Positions 1 to 7,731 of a stretch of DNA of 64,000 bases are shown here, one piece after another. The notes beneath the pieces are model-generated. The model was not told the origin of the DNA. It searched no databases and was given only the letters and a program-made list of their open reading frames with translations. How positions within the stretch are numbered: position 1 is the first letter of the stretch; the number at the start of each line of letters is the position of its first letter. Source of the stretch: a bacterium (GTDB lineage: Bacteria; Verrucomicrobiota; Verrucomicrobiia; Limisphaerales; RI-55); contig WGOC01000010.1 of assembly GCA_016124235.1 (NCBI GenBank), positions 124,001 to 188,000 of the forward strand. The letters are read 5' to 3'. Made by a program: the position numbers and the translations under genes.

Positions 1-740
1 ACGACGCGGATCTGAAACCCGGCCACGGGGGCTGGTTTGGCTTTGGTTCCGCGTCCGTCGACGACGTGGTTTTTGAATACGATCACTCCGGCGGCGACGT
101 GACGATCTCGATGAAATGGAAGGACGGCAAACGCCCGCGAAATTCGAATCTGAATGCGCGCCACACGATTGTCGTTCCGGCCAATTACAACGTCGACGTC
201 CGGACGTCTGGCGGCAGCATTAGTGGCCAGGACATGAACGGCAAGGTCGTGGCAAACACCTCCGGTGGCAGCATCCGGTTTGGCCGGGTCAACGGACCGG
301 TGGCTGCCCACACCAGCGGCGGCAGCGTATCGGTCACCGATATCAAAGGGAACGCCGACATCGGGACCTCCGGTGGCAGCATCAAGGTGGGCAATGTGGA
401 CGGCAACGTCATCGCCCGTACATCCGGCGGCAGCATCAAGGTCGGCGCCGTGACCGGTGAGATGAGCGGTCATACGTCCGGCGGTTCCATCAGTGCCGAA
501 CTCACCCAACAAATTGAGAAACGGTTGGAACTAAGCACCTCCGGCGGCAGCATCAGTCTGGCGGTCCCGGATGATTTCAAGGCGGACCTGGAAGCCAGCA
601 CTTCGGGAGGAAAAGTTGTCTGCGATCTCCCACTCCAGGGCACTGTCAAACGCAGCTCCGTCAACGGCAAAGTCAACGGCGGCGGACCCAAAGTCTCCCT
701 CCACACTTCGGGTGGCAGCATCAAAGTGGCGAAACGTTGA
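1..740 (+). CDS. DUF4097-like beta-repeat protein, 5' truncated by the window edge
   Basis: The reading frame is open back to the first bases of the window, so the true start and any signal peptide lie upstream; a GTG at 66 is only an internal candidate. The visible product is built from nine copies of the motif TSGGSI/TSGGSV/TSGGK spaced about 15-30 residues apart, separated by short strands rich in V, K and N. This is typical of DUF4097 proteins, which fold as a repetitive beta-solenoid-like sheet and are usually envelope-associated. Function is unknown. The gene ends in a convergent arrangement with the next gene, with a strong hairpin between them. The family call is fairly safe; cellular location is inference because the N-terminus is missing. 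Confidence 0.75.
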   Translation, partial: DADLKPGHGGWFGFGSASVDDVVFEYDHSGGDVTISMKWKDGKRPRNSNLNARHTIVVPANYNVDVRTSGGSISGQDMNGKVVANTSGGSIRFGRVNGPVAAHTSGGSVSVTDIKGNADIGTSGGSIKVGNVDGNVIARTSGGSIKVGAVTGEMSGHTSGGSISAELTQQIEKRLELSTSGGSISLAVPDDFKADLEASTSGGKVVCDLPLQGTVKRSSVNGKVNGGGPKVSLHTSGGSIKVAKR

Positions 741-770
741 TCAGCCGATCGAACGACCAAGCCTTGCTTG

Positions 771-803
771 AACAAGCTGCCGGAACATGACCGGCAGCTT
801 GTT
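771..803. terminator. Bidirectional intrinsic terminator between convergent genes
   Basis: A perfect 13-bp stem (AACAAGCTGCCGG, 771-783, pairing with 791-803) encloses a 7-nt loop and is followed on the plus strand by TTGGTTT. It sits between the stop of the DUF4097 gene and the stop of the convergent Gfo/Idh gene, so it can serve both. Confidence 0.75.
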
Positions 804-832
804 TGGTTTAAGCCGACCGATTCCGCACTCAC

Positions 833-2188
833 TCATGCCAGCAGTTCCCAACCGTCGCGGAACGGGGGATTGATGTATTTGTCCGCCTCGGGCAATCCGA
901 CGGCCCGCATATTTTTCGCGTCCCATTCGATGCGTTTCCCCATGTGCAATGCGAGAAAGCCGACGAGCAATCCTTCGGTCAATCGCGCCGCGTAGCCAAA
1001 ATCCGATTGCGCGGCCGGGCCGCCTTTGCAGGCTTTGATCCACTCGATGTGATGTTCCTCGGTGCGCGGGAGGAATGGCTTCGGCGGCTGGTAGTCGGCG
1101 AATTGCTTCTTCGGCAATAGCCCAAACATATCGCCAGGATACTCACCACCGCCATGCCAGGTGCGGGTGATGAGCGTGCCTTTGCTTCCGATCATGAGCG
1201 ATCCGTTGTCGGTGATCTTTTCGCCCTGAAAGAGTTCTTCGGGTGGAAGCTTTTTGCCGTCGTAAAAGGTCAGTTTGACCGGTGGCTTTTTGCCGCGCGC
1301 GGGATAGTGGATTTCCAGGATACTCCACAGCGGCGGGCAATCGTCGGTCTTTTCACCACTCGCGACTACTTCCGCCGACGTGGGCACGCCGAGGTCGAGC
1401 GCCCAGAATGCGGTGTCGAGATCATGCACGCCCATGTCGCCGATGGGGCCGGTGCCGAAATCCCAACGACCGCGCCATTTGAACGGCACATAAACCGGAT
1501 TGTAGGGACGGTAAGGCGCCGGACCGAGCCATTGATTCCAGTCCAATGTGGGCGGAACGGGCGGAGTTTCAGTCGGCCGCTCTTCACCCTGTGGCCACCA
1601 ACCGGCCGGCCGATCGGTCCACACGTGCAGCTCCGTGACGTCGCCGATCGCGCCCGCGCGAACGACTTCCACCGCGCGACGGCTGCCTTCCATCGCGTGG
1701 CCCTGCTGGCCCATTTGGGTGACGACCCCGGTTTCCTTCGCGACTTTTGCCATCATCCGCGCTTCGTAAATCGAATGCGCGAGCGGCTTCTCGCAATACA
1801 CGTGCAGCCCTCGTCGCATCGCCGTAATCGCAACGATCGCGTGGTTGTGATCCGGTGTGCTGACAACGACGGCGTCGAGCGTCTTCTCCTGATCGAGCAT
1901 CTTTCGCCAGTCCCGGTAGCGACGCGCGTTTGGATATTTGGCAAACGAATCCTTTGCGCGCTCGTCGTCGACATCGCACAGCGCGACGATGTTTTCGGAT
2001 TTCACGCCCTCGAGATTGTCAGCCCCGCGGCCACCAGCTCCGACGATCCCGATGTTCAGCTTTTCATTGGGGGACGAGCGCACGTAGCTCTTACAGCCGG
2101 AGAATGCACCGGCAGTAGCCAGGCCGGCGGTGAGCAGCGCGGAGTCGCGGATGAATTCACGACGGGTTTTGGAGTTGAGCTTTTTCAT
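833..2188 (-). CDS. Gfo/Idh/MocA family oxidoreductase with Tat signal
   Basis: A 451-residue NAD(P)-dependent sugar oxidoreductase. The ATG at 2188 gives MKKLNSKTRREFIRDSALL, a twin-arginine (RR-x-F) signal followed by a hydrophobic stretch and FSGC, which could also be a lipobox, so the enzyme is probably exported and possibly membrane-anchored. After it comes the Rossmann motif GIVGAGGRG and the family motif CEKPLA. The long C-terminal domain is typical of the Planctomycetes/Verrucomicrobia Tat-exported branch. It is the last gene of a three-gene operon, starting 13 nt after the NagB-like gene. Family is clear; substrate is unknown. With a DUF1080 protein upstream, oxidation of a glycoside to a 3-keto intermediate is a reasonable inference. 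Confidence 0.88.
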   Translation of the reverse strand: MKKLNSKTRREFIRDSALLTAGLATAGAFSGCKSYVRSSPNEKLNIGIVGAGGRGADNLEGVKSENIVALCDVDDERAKDSFAKYPNARRYRDWRKMLDQEKTLDAVVVSTPDHNHAIVAITAMRRGLHVYCEKPLAHSIYEARMMAKVAKETGVVTQMGQQGHAMEGSRRAVEVVRAGAIGDVTELHVWTDRPAGWWPQGEERPTETPPVPPTLDWNQWLGPAPYRPYNPVYVPFKWRGRWDFGTGPIGDMGVHDLDTAFWALDLGVPTSAEVVASGEKTDDCPPLWSILEIHYPARGKKPPVKLTFYDGKKLPPEELFQGEKITDNGSLMIGSKGTLITRTWHGGGEYPGDMFGLLPKKQFADYQPPKPFLPRTEEHHIEWIKACKGGPAAQSDFGYAARLTEGLLVGFLALHMGKRIEWDAKNMRAVGLPEADKYINPPFRDGWELLA

Positions 2189-2201
2189 GATGTTTCGAGG
2201 T

Positions 2202-2966
2202 TTAGCTGAGACAGATTTCTGCCCCCAGCTGTTCGAGCCAGTCGGTGGAAATGGCGGACACAGCGGCCGTGTCGGCAAGGCACCAGACGCTTTTATGACG
2301 CCAGAGATGCGAGGCGGGAAATTCGCGCTCGATGCGCGCCGACAACAAACGCGCCAGCGGGCCGGCTTTCGCGCGACCAAATACCAGCAGGATGATTTCG
2401 CGCGCCGCCAGAATCTCGGCCAGACCGACGGTCAATCCGTGGGCGGGTCGCATCTGCGCCGGACCCAGCATCGGATGGCCGAGCGTCGATTCGGTCAACG
2501 TGGCCACATGGCAAGTCACGCCAGGATCGGCACCCGGTTCGTTCATGGCCAAATGACCGTTGCGTCCGAGTCCAAGAATGCAGACATCGATCGGACCGTT
2601 TGCCTGAACCCAGTTCGCGATCCGTTGGCACTCCGCGGCTGGATCTTCGGTGAGACTTTGAAAGCCCAAATATCGGTCGGTCGGCAGGTTTAGCGGACCG
2701 ATCAGATGTTTGTGCAAATAACTCTCGCACGTCGCTGGATCGTCCATCGCCAGGCCGCCCCATTCGTCCAGCTTGAGTAATCGTGGCAATGATTTGTTGG
2801 CTCCTTCAGAACGTACCACTTTGACGAAATATCGATAGGTCAGCGTCGGCGAATCACCGGTCGCGGCGCAGAGCACCAGGTCATTCTTCCGCTGCCACGC
2901 CTGCGTCAAACGGTCCGCCGCGCGGCGACTGGCATTCTCCGAATCCGAAAAGATCTCGATGCGCAC
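2202..2966 (-). CDS. NagB/6-phosphogluconolactonase-family sugar-phosphate isomerase/deaminase
   Basis: A 254-residue protein of the glucosamine/galactosamine-6-phosphate isomerase superfamily. Visible motifs are ATGDSPT near the N-terminus (phosphate loop), LDEWGG (catalytic Asp region, close to galactosamine-6-phosphate isomerases) and LGLGRNGHLAMNEPG (the NagB signature with the catalytic His). The GTG at 2966 is chosen because the conserved domain (VRIEIFSD) begins there and longer versions would run into the upstream gene; no good Shine-Dalgarno is visible, so the start is uncertain. It is the middle gene of the DUF1080-NagB-Gfo/Idh operon, 53 nt after the first gene. Likely role: cytoplasmic conversion of an amino-sugar phosphate. 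The exact sugar cannot be read from sequence. Confidence 0.8.
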   Translation of the reverse strand: MRIEIFSDSENASRRAADRLTQAWQRKNDLVLCAATGDSPTLTYRYFVKVVRSEGANKSLPRLLKLDEWGGLAMDDPATCESYLHKHLIGPLNLPTDRYLGFQSLTEDPAAECQRIANWVQANGPIDVCILGLGRNGHLAMNEPGADPGVTCHVATLTESTLGHPMLGPAQMRPAHGLTVGLAEILAAREIILLVFGRAKAGPLARLLSARIEREFPASHLWRHKSVWCLADTAAVSAISTDWLEQLGAEICLS

Positions 2967-3019
2967 GACGGTAGTGGGTTTTGAGAAATCAGCCCGTCGA
3001 CCTTCGTCGCCGAAGCAGG

Positions 3020-3772
3020 TCAAAATCGGATGATCCTTATGTTGCGAAACCAGACTTCGGCACCGTGGTGCTGGAGTGCGAGATAGCCGTTTGATTCCTT
3101 CATGAACAGGATTTGATTGGAAAACTTGGTCTTGGAAATCAGGGCGCGCAGCGCAGGACTGTCCCATTCATATTCGAGGATCTTTGAGCCGTTCAACCAG
3201 TGCTCGATGTGGCCGCCCCGGCTGATGATGCGGGTCGTGTTCCAGTCGCCAGTCGGTTTAAGTCGCTTGGTTTCATTCGGCGCCAGCAAATCATAGAGCG
3301 CTCCGGCTGACGTCACCGGCACCTTGCCATCGTCGTGATGGGGATCGTCATTGATCTGATATTCCGGACCCGACCAGTAAGTCTCGGAAGTTGCCTCCGA
3401 TACGCCATAAAGAATACCGCTGTTGGCGCCGTTGGTGACTTTCCAATCCAAATCCAGTTCGAAGTCGCGATACTTTTCCTTCGTGATCAGGTCGACGCCG
3501 TCGCCTTCGAAACTTTTCAGGATCGGCCCATCAACCACCCATTTGCCCGCAGGAAAACCGTCTTGGTGGAACCCGCGAAATGCGTCCGGAAAGGATACGT
3601 GTTGGGTGATGGTCGAAGCAGGATCAATGGTGTGATCGATCAACGTCACAGGTTTGCCGGCTTCCGATTTGGAGTCCGTTGCGCAACCGGCAACCGAGAG
3701 TAGCAAAGCCAGCTCGCCAATCGGAGCGGCCCAGGCAGCAGCTCGCATCAACAGCTTCCAGAGGGAGTTCAT
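3020..3772 (-). CDS. DUF1080 (3-keto-disaccharide hydrolase-like) lipoprotein
   Basis: A 250-residue secreted lipoprotein. The ATG at 3772 is followed by a hydrophobic signal ending in SVAGC (Cys30 as lipidation site). The mature part is a DUF1080 jelly-roll domain, with DGFPAGKWVVDGPILKSF, a DFELDLDWK strand, the NSGILYG motif and a C-terminal VWFRNIRI strand, all typical of the family. Characterised DUF1080 members hydrolyse 3-keto-glycosides. It is the first gene of a three-gene minus-strand operon and diverges from a XylR-type regulator, which fits sugar-inducible expression. Domain identity is solid; the specific substrate is inference. Confidence 0.85.
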   Translation of the reverse strand: MNSLWKLLMRAAAWAAPIGELALLLSVAGCATDSKSEAGKPVTLIDHTIDPASTITQHVSFPDAFRGFHQDGFPAGKWVVDGPILKSFEGDGVDLITKEKYRDFELDLDWKVTNGANSGILYGVSEATSETYWSGPEYQINDDPHHDDGKVPVTSAGALYDLLAPNETKRLKPTGDWNTTRIISRGGHIEHWLNGSKILEYEWDSPALRALISKTKFSNQILFMKESNGYLALQHHGAEVWFRNIRIIRF

Positions 3773-3863
3773 ACTTGGACGTTGCAATAGAAGAAACGCG
3801 CCGTCCATGTGGATGTGTCCCATAAATATTGAGATTTCGTGTCACTCTTCTAAGGTGCCGAAT
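3773..3863. promoter_or_regulatory. Divergent promoter/operator region of the sugar operon
   Basis: This ~90-bp gap separates the divergent DUF1080 operon and XylR-type regulator. It contains two overlapping short inverted repeats, TCCATGTGGA (3804-3813) and GGATGTGTCC (3811-3820), and an AT-rich stretch (CATAAATATT, 3821-3830). These are candidate operator and promoter parts; no convincing -35/-10 pair could be fixed. AAGGTG at 3853-3857 is a plausible ribosome-binding site for a GTG start at 3864. Confidence 0.35.
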
Positions 3864-5051
3864 GTGCGTACTGATCCGGCAAAACCTCCTCCCCACGTGG
3901 CTGTCTGTGTGGACAAGGCCCGTGGTTATGGCCGCGGGGTCTTGCAGGGCATCGCCGACTACATCGAAGCATTCGGTCCGTGGTCGCTTTTCATTGAGCC
4001 CGATGCCATTGGCCGCTACGGCGAACGTTGGCTCGCCGATTGGAAAGGCGACGGCGTACTTGCGTACATCGAAGATCCAGCGTTCGCCCAGCAGTTGCGG
4101 CGTCGTCGAATTCCCGCCGTCGAGCTGTTCGGCCACCGCGACGACCTCGGATTGCCGCAAGTGGCCAACGACGACGTCGCCATCGGCCGGCTCGCGGCGC
4201 AACATTTTCTGGATCGGCAATTCAAGAATTTTGCCTTCACAGGCTACCCGGACGAAATGTGGGTGCGACGACGACTGGCGGGCTTCCAGGAAACGGTCGC
4301 AGCTGGCGGCGCGTTTTCATGTGAGTTCTTTCCCCGTAACACCCATTCGCTCGCCGACTATGAATCGAATCAATCCCGACTAAGACAATGGCTGCATCAC
4401 CTGCCAAAGCCGGTCGCCTTGATGGCGTGCAGTGATCGTCACGCGCAACGCGTGCTCGACGCGTGTCGGATCGCCGGCATTTCCGTGCCCGAGGAGATCG
4501 CGGTGATCGGTGTGGACAACGACGAGCAAACCTGTCGCCTGACGAATCCACCGCTGAGCAGCGTGATCGACAACCCGCGTAAGATTGGTTTCGAGGCGGC
4601 CCGGATGCTCGGCGAACTCATGCACCAGAGCGGCCGTCACCGAAAAGCCGGAACGATCCACGTCGCGCCCATCGGTATTGCGACCCGACTCTCAACCGAC
4701 ATCACGGCCACCGAAGATCCTTTGGTGGCGCGGGCATTGCAAATGATCCGGGAACGCACAGGCGTCGGGTTGACTGCCGACGAGTTGGCGCTCCAACTCA
4801 ACGTGTCACGAAGCGTGTTGTTCCGACGATTTCGCAAAACTCTGGGACGAACACCGCTCCGGGAAATCAACCGTGTGCTACTGGAGCGAGTGAAAACATT
4901 GCTGAAGCAGAAGGAGCTGACGTTGGAGACCGTCGCAAGCATGACCGGGTTCGATCATCCGGAATATCTTTCCGTGTTGTTCAAACGAGAGACCGGAATG
5001 ACACCGGGCACGTATCGCCGCGAATCGCACAGACGTTTGGAAAAGCGTTAA
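3864..5051 (+). CDS. XylR-type AraC-family transcriptional regulator with sugar-binding domain
   Basis: About 395 residues. The N-terminal two thirds form a LacI/periplasmic-binding-protein-like ligand domain (opening HVAVCVDKARGYGRGVLQGI, with a later IAVIGVDNDEQTCRLTNPPLSSV block), and the last ~100 residues form an AraC-type double helix-turn-helix (LTADELALQLNVSRSVLFRRF ... VASMTGFDHPEYLSVLFKRETG). This architecture is that of E. coli XylR and its many Planctomycetes/Verrucomicrobia relatives, which activate sugar catabolic operons. The GTG at 3864 is preferred because AAGGTG lies 6-7 nt upstream; an ATG at 3813 would add 17 residues but leave almost no divergent promoter. It probably controls the adjacent DUF1080-NagB-Gfo/Idh operon. 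Confidence 0.85.
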   Translation: MRTDPAKPPPHVAVCVDKARGYGRGVLQGIADYIEAFGPWSLFIEPDAIGRYGERWLADWKGDGVLAYIEDPAFAQQLRRRRIPAVELFGHRDDLGLPQVANDDVAIGRLAAQHFLDRQFKNFAFTGYPDEMWVRRRLAGFQETVAAGGAFSCEFFPRNTHSLADYESNQSRLRQWLHHLPKPVALMACSDRHAQRVLDACRIAGISVPEEIAVIGVDNDEQTCRLTNPPLSSVIDNPRKIGFEAARMLGELMHQSGRHRKAGTIHVAPIGIATRLSTDITATEDPLVARALQMIRERTGVGLTADELALQLNVSRSVLFRRFRKTLGRTPLREINRVLLERVKTLLKQKELTLETVASMTGFDHPEYLSVLFKRETGMTPGTYRRESHRRLEKR

Positions 5052-5243
5052 GCCGTTCTCCAGCGTCGCTCTTTCATAAGCGACTTGTCCGCGAGTGGGC
5101 GATCATCGCCGTGTGGGGCACGGCATGAATGTATTCTGAAGAAAGCTAAACGATGTCCGGCGTGAGGCAGTCGATGATGTGATCAAATCTATCGATGGGC
5201 CGTTCTCGAATCGCCTTAACCACGCCACGTCGAACCCATCGTT

Positions 5244-5621
5244 ATGAAAACCAAAACCATAATTGGAATCGGTGCTCTCGCCCTGGGATTGACACTCGCC
5301 AGCCCGGCGCGGGCGGACTTCAACTTCAGCCTGTCAATCGGATTGCCGCTGCCGCCGCGCGTGGTGTGTGCACCAGTGCCACCGGTCTGCGTCCCAACCG
5401 CCCCGGTTGTGGTCGCACCCCCACCCGTGTGCGCTCCCGTCGTGGTGGTCCGGCCGCGCCCGGTCTTCGCACCGGCGGTCGTAGTGCCACGGCCCATCGT
5501 GATCTTTCCGCCCAGTCACCGGCGGCATGTTGATCGGGATGGCTGGCGCAATGCGCGCTGGGACCGGGACGATCACGACCGTGGCCGGGGTCACGATCGC
5601 GGCCGCGGCGGACGGCGTTGA
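5244..5621 (+). CDS. Small secreted Pro/Val-rich protein with basic-acidic tail
   Basis: 125 residues of unknown function. A clear Sec signal (MKTKTIIGIGALALGLTLA, cleavage after ARA) precedes a FNFSLSIGLPLPP segment, a low-complexity stretch of alternating V, P, A and C (three Cys spaced in APVPPVCVPT/APPPVCAPV), and a C-terminus rich in R, H, D and G (HVDRDGWRNARWDRDDHDRG). Similar short PPV/RDH-type exported proteins are common in Verrucomicrobia and Planctomycetes and are usually called hypothetical. The signal peptide makes it a convincing gene. Opposite-strand frames here are long only because of the repetitive GC-rich codons. Confidence 0.65.
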   Translation: MKTKTIIGIGALALGLTLASPARADFNFSLSIGLPLPPRVVCAPVPPVCVPTAPVVVAPPPVCAPVVVVRPRPVFAPAVVVPRPIVIFPPSHRRHVDRDGWRNARWDRDDHDRGRGHDRGRGGRR

Positions 5622-5764
5622 GGCAGAGTTGGTTGGTGGTTGTGTCGCCGGCCCGAGCGCATCGGGTCGGCGATTGCCTTTTCCTTTCTTCGGCGCATCT
5701 CACGCAGGTCATACAATTTGATTCGCCAGGAGCCGACGGCCGATGCTTCCCTTGCGTTCGCACC

Positions 5765-6811
5765 ATGGCCAGATTCATCGGCATTGAAATCGGCGGAACC
5801 AAGTTGCAATTGGTCGCCGGGGATGCAGGCGGTCGCATCATTGATCGACGTCGTTTTGTGGTTGAGAAAGTTCGCGGTGGCGAAGGCATCCGCGAGCAAA
5901 TCGCCCACGCGTTACCCGAACTGATCGCCGCTCATCAACCAATCGCTATCGGCGTTGGTTTCGGCGGCCCCGTTGATCATGAAAGCGGACGAATCGCCAC
6001 GTCGCATCAGATCGCCGGTTGGTCAGGCTTTGAATTGGGTGAGTGGCTCCATGAGCAAAGCGCGTTGCCCGCGCAGATCGATAACGACGCCAACGTGGCC
6101 GCGCTCGGCGAAGCGCAAGCGGGCGCCGGCCGCAATCTGAATCCGGTCTTCTATGTGACCATGGGCAGTGGCGTTGGCGGAGGACTGGTCGTCGATGGAA
6201 AAATCTACCACGGCGCGCGCCCGGGTGAATCCGAGATCGGTCACGTGCGCCTCGACAAATCAGGAACCATCGTTGAGCAACGCTGCTCCGGCTGGGCAGT
6301 GGATCAACGCATTCGTGAAGCGATCGCGCAAGAACCCGGTTCCGAATTAGCCAGACTTGTGCGGGACAGTGTGCTGCCGGCTGCCAGCCGGCAGAAACTC
6401 GGTGACGACCTTGCGATGGCCGTAAAGACAATACCTGACGCGATAAATGATGCTGGTGCTCGCGCAACAGATTGCCGGCAAGCTGCCGACAACACGTTAC
6501 CAACCGGCGGCGAAGCACGTTGGTTGGCGCCGGCTCTCGCAGCCGACGATTCGCTCGCGCGCAGGATTCTGGACGAAGTCGCCGAGGACCTCGCTTTCGC
6601 GCTGTCTCACGTGGTCCAACTCATGCACCCTTCGACGATTGTTCTCGGCGGCGGCCTCTCGTTGATTGGAGAACCTTTGCGATTCGCCGTCGCCCAGCAT
6701 TTGCGCCGGTTCATCATGGAAGTCTTTGGCGAGGGACCGTCGGTACAACTCGCCGCGCTGGGCGAGGATGCCGTCCCGATCGGAGCACTGCTGTTGGCTG
6801 CGTCAGCGTAG
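5765..6811 (+). CDS. ROK family sugar kinase carrying an in-frame repeat insertion
   Basis: 348 residues, starting with MARFIGIEIGGTKLQLV (ATP-binding loop DxGGTK-like). The catalytic region is IDNDANVAALGEA, followed by MGSGVGGGLVVDGKIYHG and ESEIGHV. The ROK zinc motif is reduced to VEQRCSGWAVD, lacking the usual run of cysteines. Near residues 204-256 there is an extra segment (from DSVLPAASRQKL to NTLPTGGEARW) not expected in ROK kinases; at DNA level its ends are two 9-bp hairpins (6374-6394 and 6472-6492). After it the normal C-terminus resumes (DSLARRILDEVAEDLAFAL ... STIVLGGGLS). Likely a cytoplasmic glucokinase-like enzyme phosphorylating a hexose. Whether the insertion affects activity is unknown. 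Confidence 0.85.
   Translation: MARFIGIEIGGTKLQLVAGDAGGRIIDRRRFVVEKVRGGEGIREQIAHALPELIAAHQPIAIGVGFGGPVDHESGRIATSHQIAGWSGFELGEWLHEQSALPAQIDNDANVAALGEAQAGAGRNLNPVFYVTMGSGVGGGLVVDGKIYHGARPGESEIGHVRLDKSGTIVEQRCSGWAVDQRIREAIAQEPGSELARLVRDSVLPAASRQKLGDDLAMAVKTIPDAINDAGARATDCRQAADNTLPTGGEARWLAPALAADDSLARRILDEVAEDLAFALSHVVQLMHPSTIVLGGGLSLIGEPLRFAVAQHLRRFIMEVFGEGPSVQLAALGEDAVPIGALLLAASA
6374..6492. repeat. Pair of 9-bp/3-nt hairpins inserted in the ROK gene
   Basis: Left hairpin: CTGCCGGCT (6374-6382), loop GCC, AGCCGGCAG (6386-6394), perfect. Right hairpin: TTGCCGGCA (6472-6480), loop AGC, TGCCGACAA (6484-6492), one mismatch. They bracket about 77 bp and keep the reading frame open. The architecture matches the hairpins in putA and between genes. 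Confidence 0.65.
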
Positions 6812-7402
6812 CGATCGCAGTCGCCTACCGAATTCCGATCAAACGCTGCGCGAACAAGAAGACGATGGCGAGCAACACCAGCCAAAGCAACGTCAGGTCA
6901 GCATGTTTCGCGACGGAAGATCCCCGTGATACCAACGGACGTTTTGCTGCTGGCCAACGCGCAATGGTTTTCACTTTTGGATTCACCGCGGCCGCTGGCC
7001 TTCGCACCGGATTCGATCAAACGCTGCACCCGGTAGAACAACTCGGCGGGTTGATGGTGATTCCAAAACCGATTCGCCAGCGCAATCCCACCTTGCCGTC
7101 GCGTAAGGTCTTTGGGAGATCTCCAACTGAAACCTCTCATCAGTGGCCGCCCAATCAACCAACACCTGGCAACTTGTACGCCAAACGCGTAACCGAGGTG
7201 TGTCCGGTTGCGGAATTTCGATCACGCGCTCGCCGACGCGCGCGAGTTCTTGATGCGGCGCCGACGCCGTAAACTCGGTTGACCAGCGATCGCGCGCCAA
7301 CGACAGGCTCGCAATCATGCCGTTTTTCTACCGCACGGCGCATCGACCGCCAATTACCCGAAAGTAGTAAACGGCGAGCGATGCAAACAGGAGACGTAAA
7401 GT
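6812..7402. other. Gene-free stretch, possibly holding a decayed minus-strand gene
   Basis: No intact gene is supported here. On the minus strand, fragments in different frames look faintly protein-like: one with VGERVIEIPQPDTPRLRVW (about 7100-7250), one with IALANRFWNHHQPAELFYRV (about 7000-7080), and one ending in a hydrophobic LTLLWLVLLAIVFLFAQRL (about 6830-6890) that could be a C-terminal membrane segment. Shifts between frames would be needed to join them, so a frameshifted, decaying gene for a membrane protein is possible but not shown. Confidence 0.25.
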
Positions 7403-7654
7403 GTAGGACGGGCGTCCAGCCCGTCTCGGCGACAGGAAGAAATACCGCGTGAGCGCCCGTTCAGAACGTAGCAGCCGACGTGGGTCGGCTCCGTTGTAAT
7501 TTGCATACCGCTTGAGTCAGAGCGGACTTACATCCGCAGCTACGCGAGACCAATCCATTTAACACCGAGCGAACCGAACGGACATTCGTTCGGAAGAATC
7601 CAACGATCCAATTTGATCGAACGATTCATGAGACAGGCAGGATGCCCGTCCTAC
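7403..7654. repeat. Nested-hairpin composite element, copy A (~250 bp)
   Basis: The outer ends are GTAGGACGGGC (7403-7413) and its inverted partner GCCCGTCCTAC (7644-7654). Each end forms its own hairpin: GACGGGC with GCCCGTC at left; GACAGGCA, loop GGA, TGCCCGTC at right (7632-7650). Inside are AGCCGAC-GTGG-GTCGGCT (7473-7490) and GCGGA-CTTACA-TCCGC (7522-7537). A second copy with the same order and orientation lies at 9898-10144; the two share long blocks such as AAATACCGCGT and TCGAACGATTCATGAGACA. No coding capacity is evident. Confidence 0.8.
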
Positions 7655-7731
7655 TCTTTTTTGGAGCCGAGCCAACTTCACACACGGTGGAATCTTCGCC
7701 AGATGGAACTCCCAATTCTCGAAACCGATCA

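Noticed and set aside
200-730. Regular repeats that could suggest a CRISPR-like array
   Set aside because: The repeats are codons for TSGGS(I/V) in an intact protein, spaced irregularly and too short, with no spacer-like unique segments of constant length.
1154-2209. Long plus-strand open frame opposite the Gfo/Idh gene
   Set aside because: It is antisense to a well-supported gene and its product (Arg/His-rich, no domains) is typical of the shadow frame in GC-rich coding DNA. The same applies to long frames opposite the serine hydrolase (31730-33037), ClC (60464-61909), M16 (58627-59907), phosphoesterase (49712-50938), trpB (51720-52976) and speA (62923-63864) genes.
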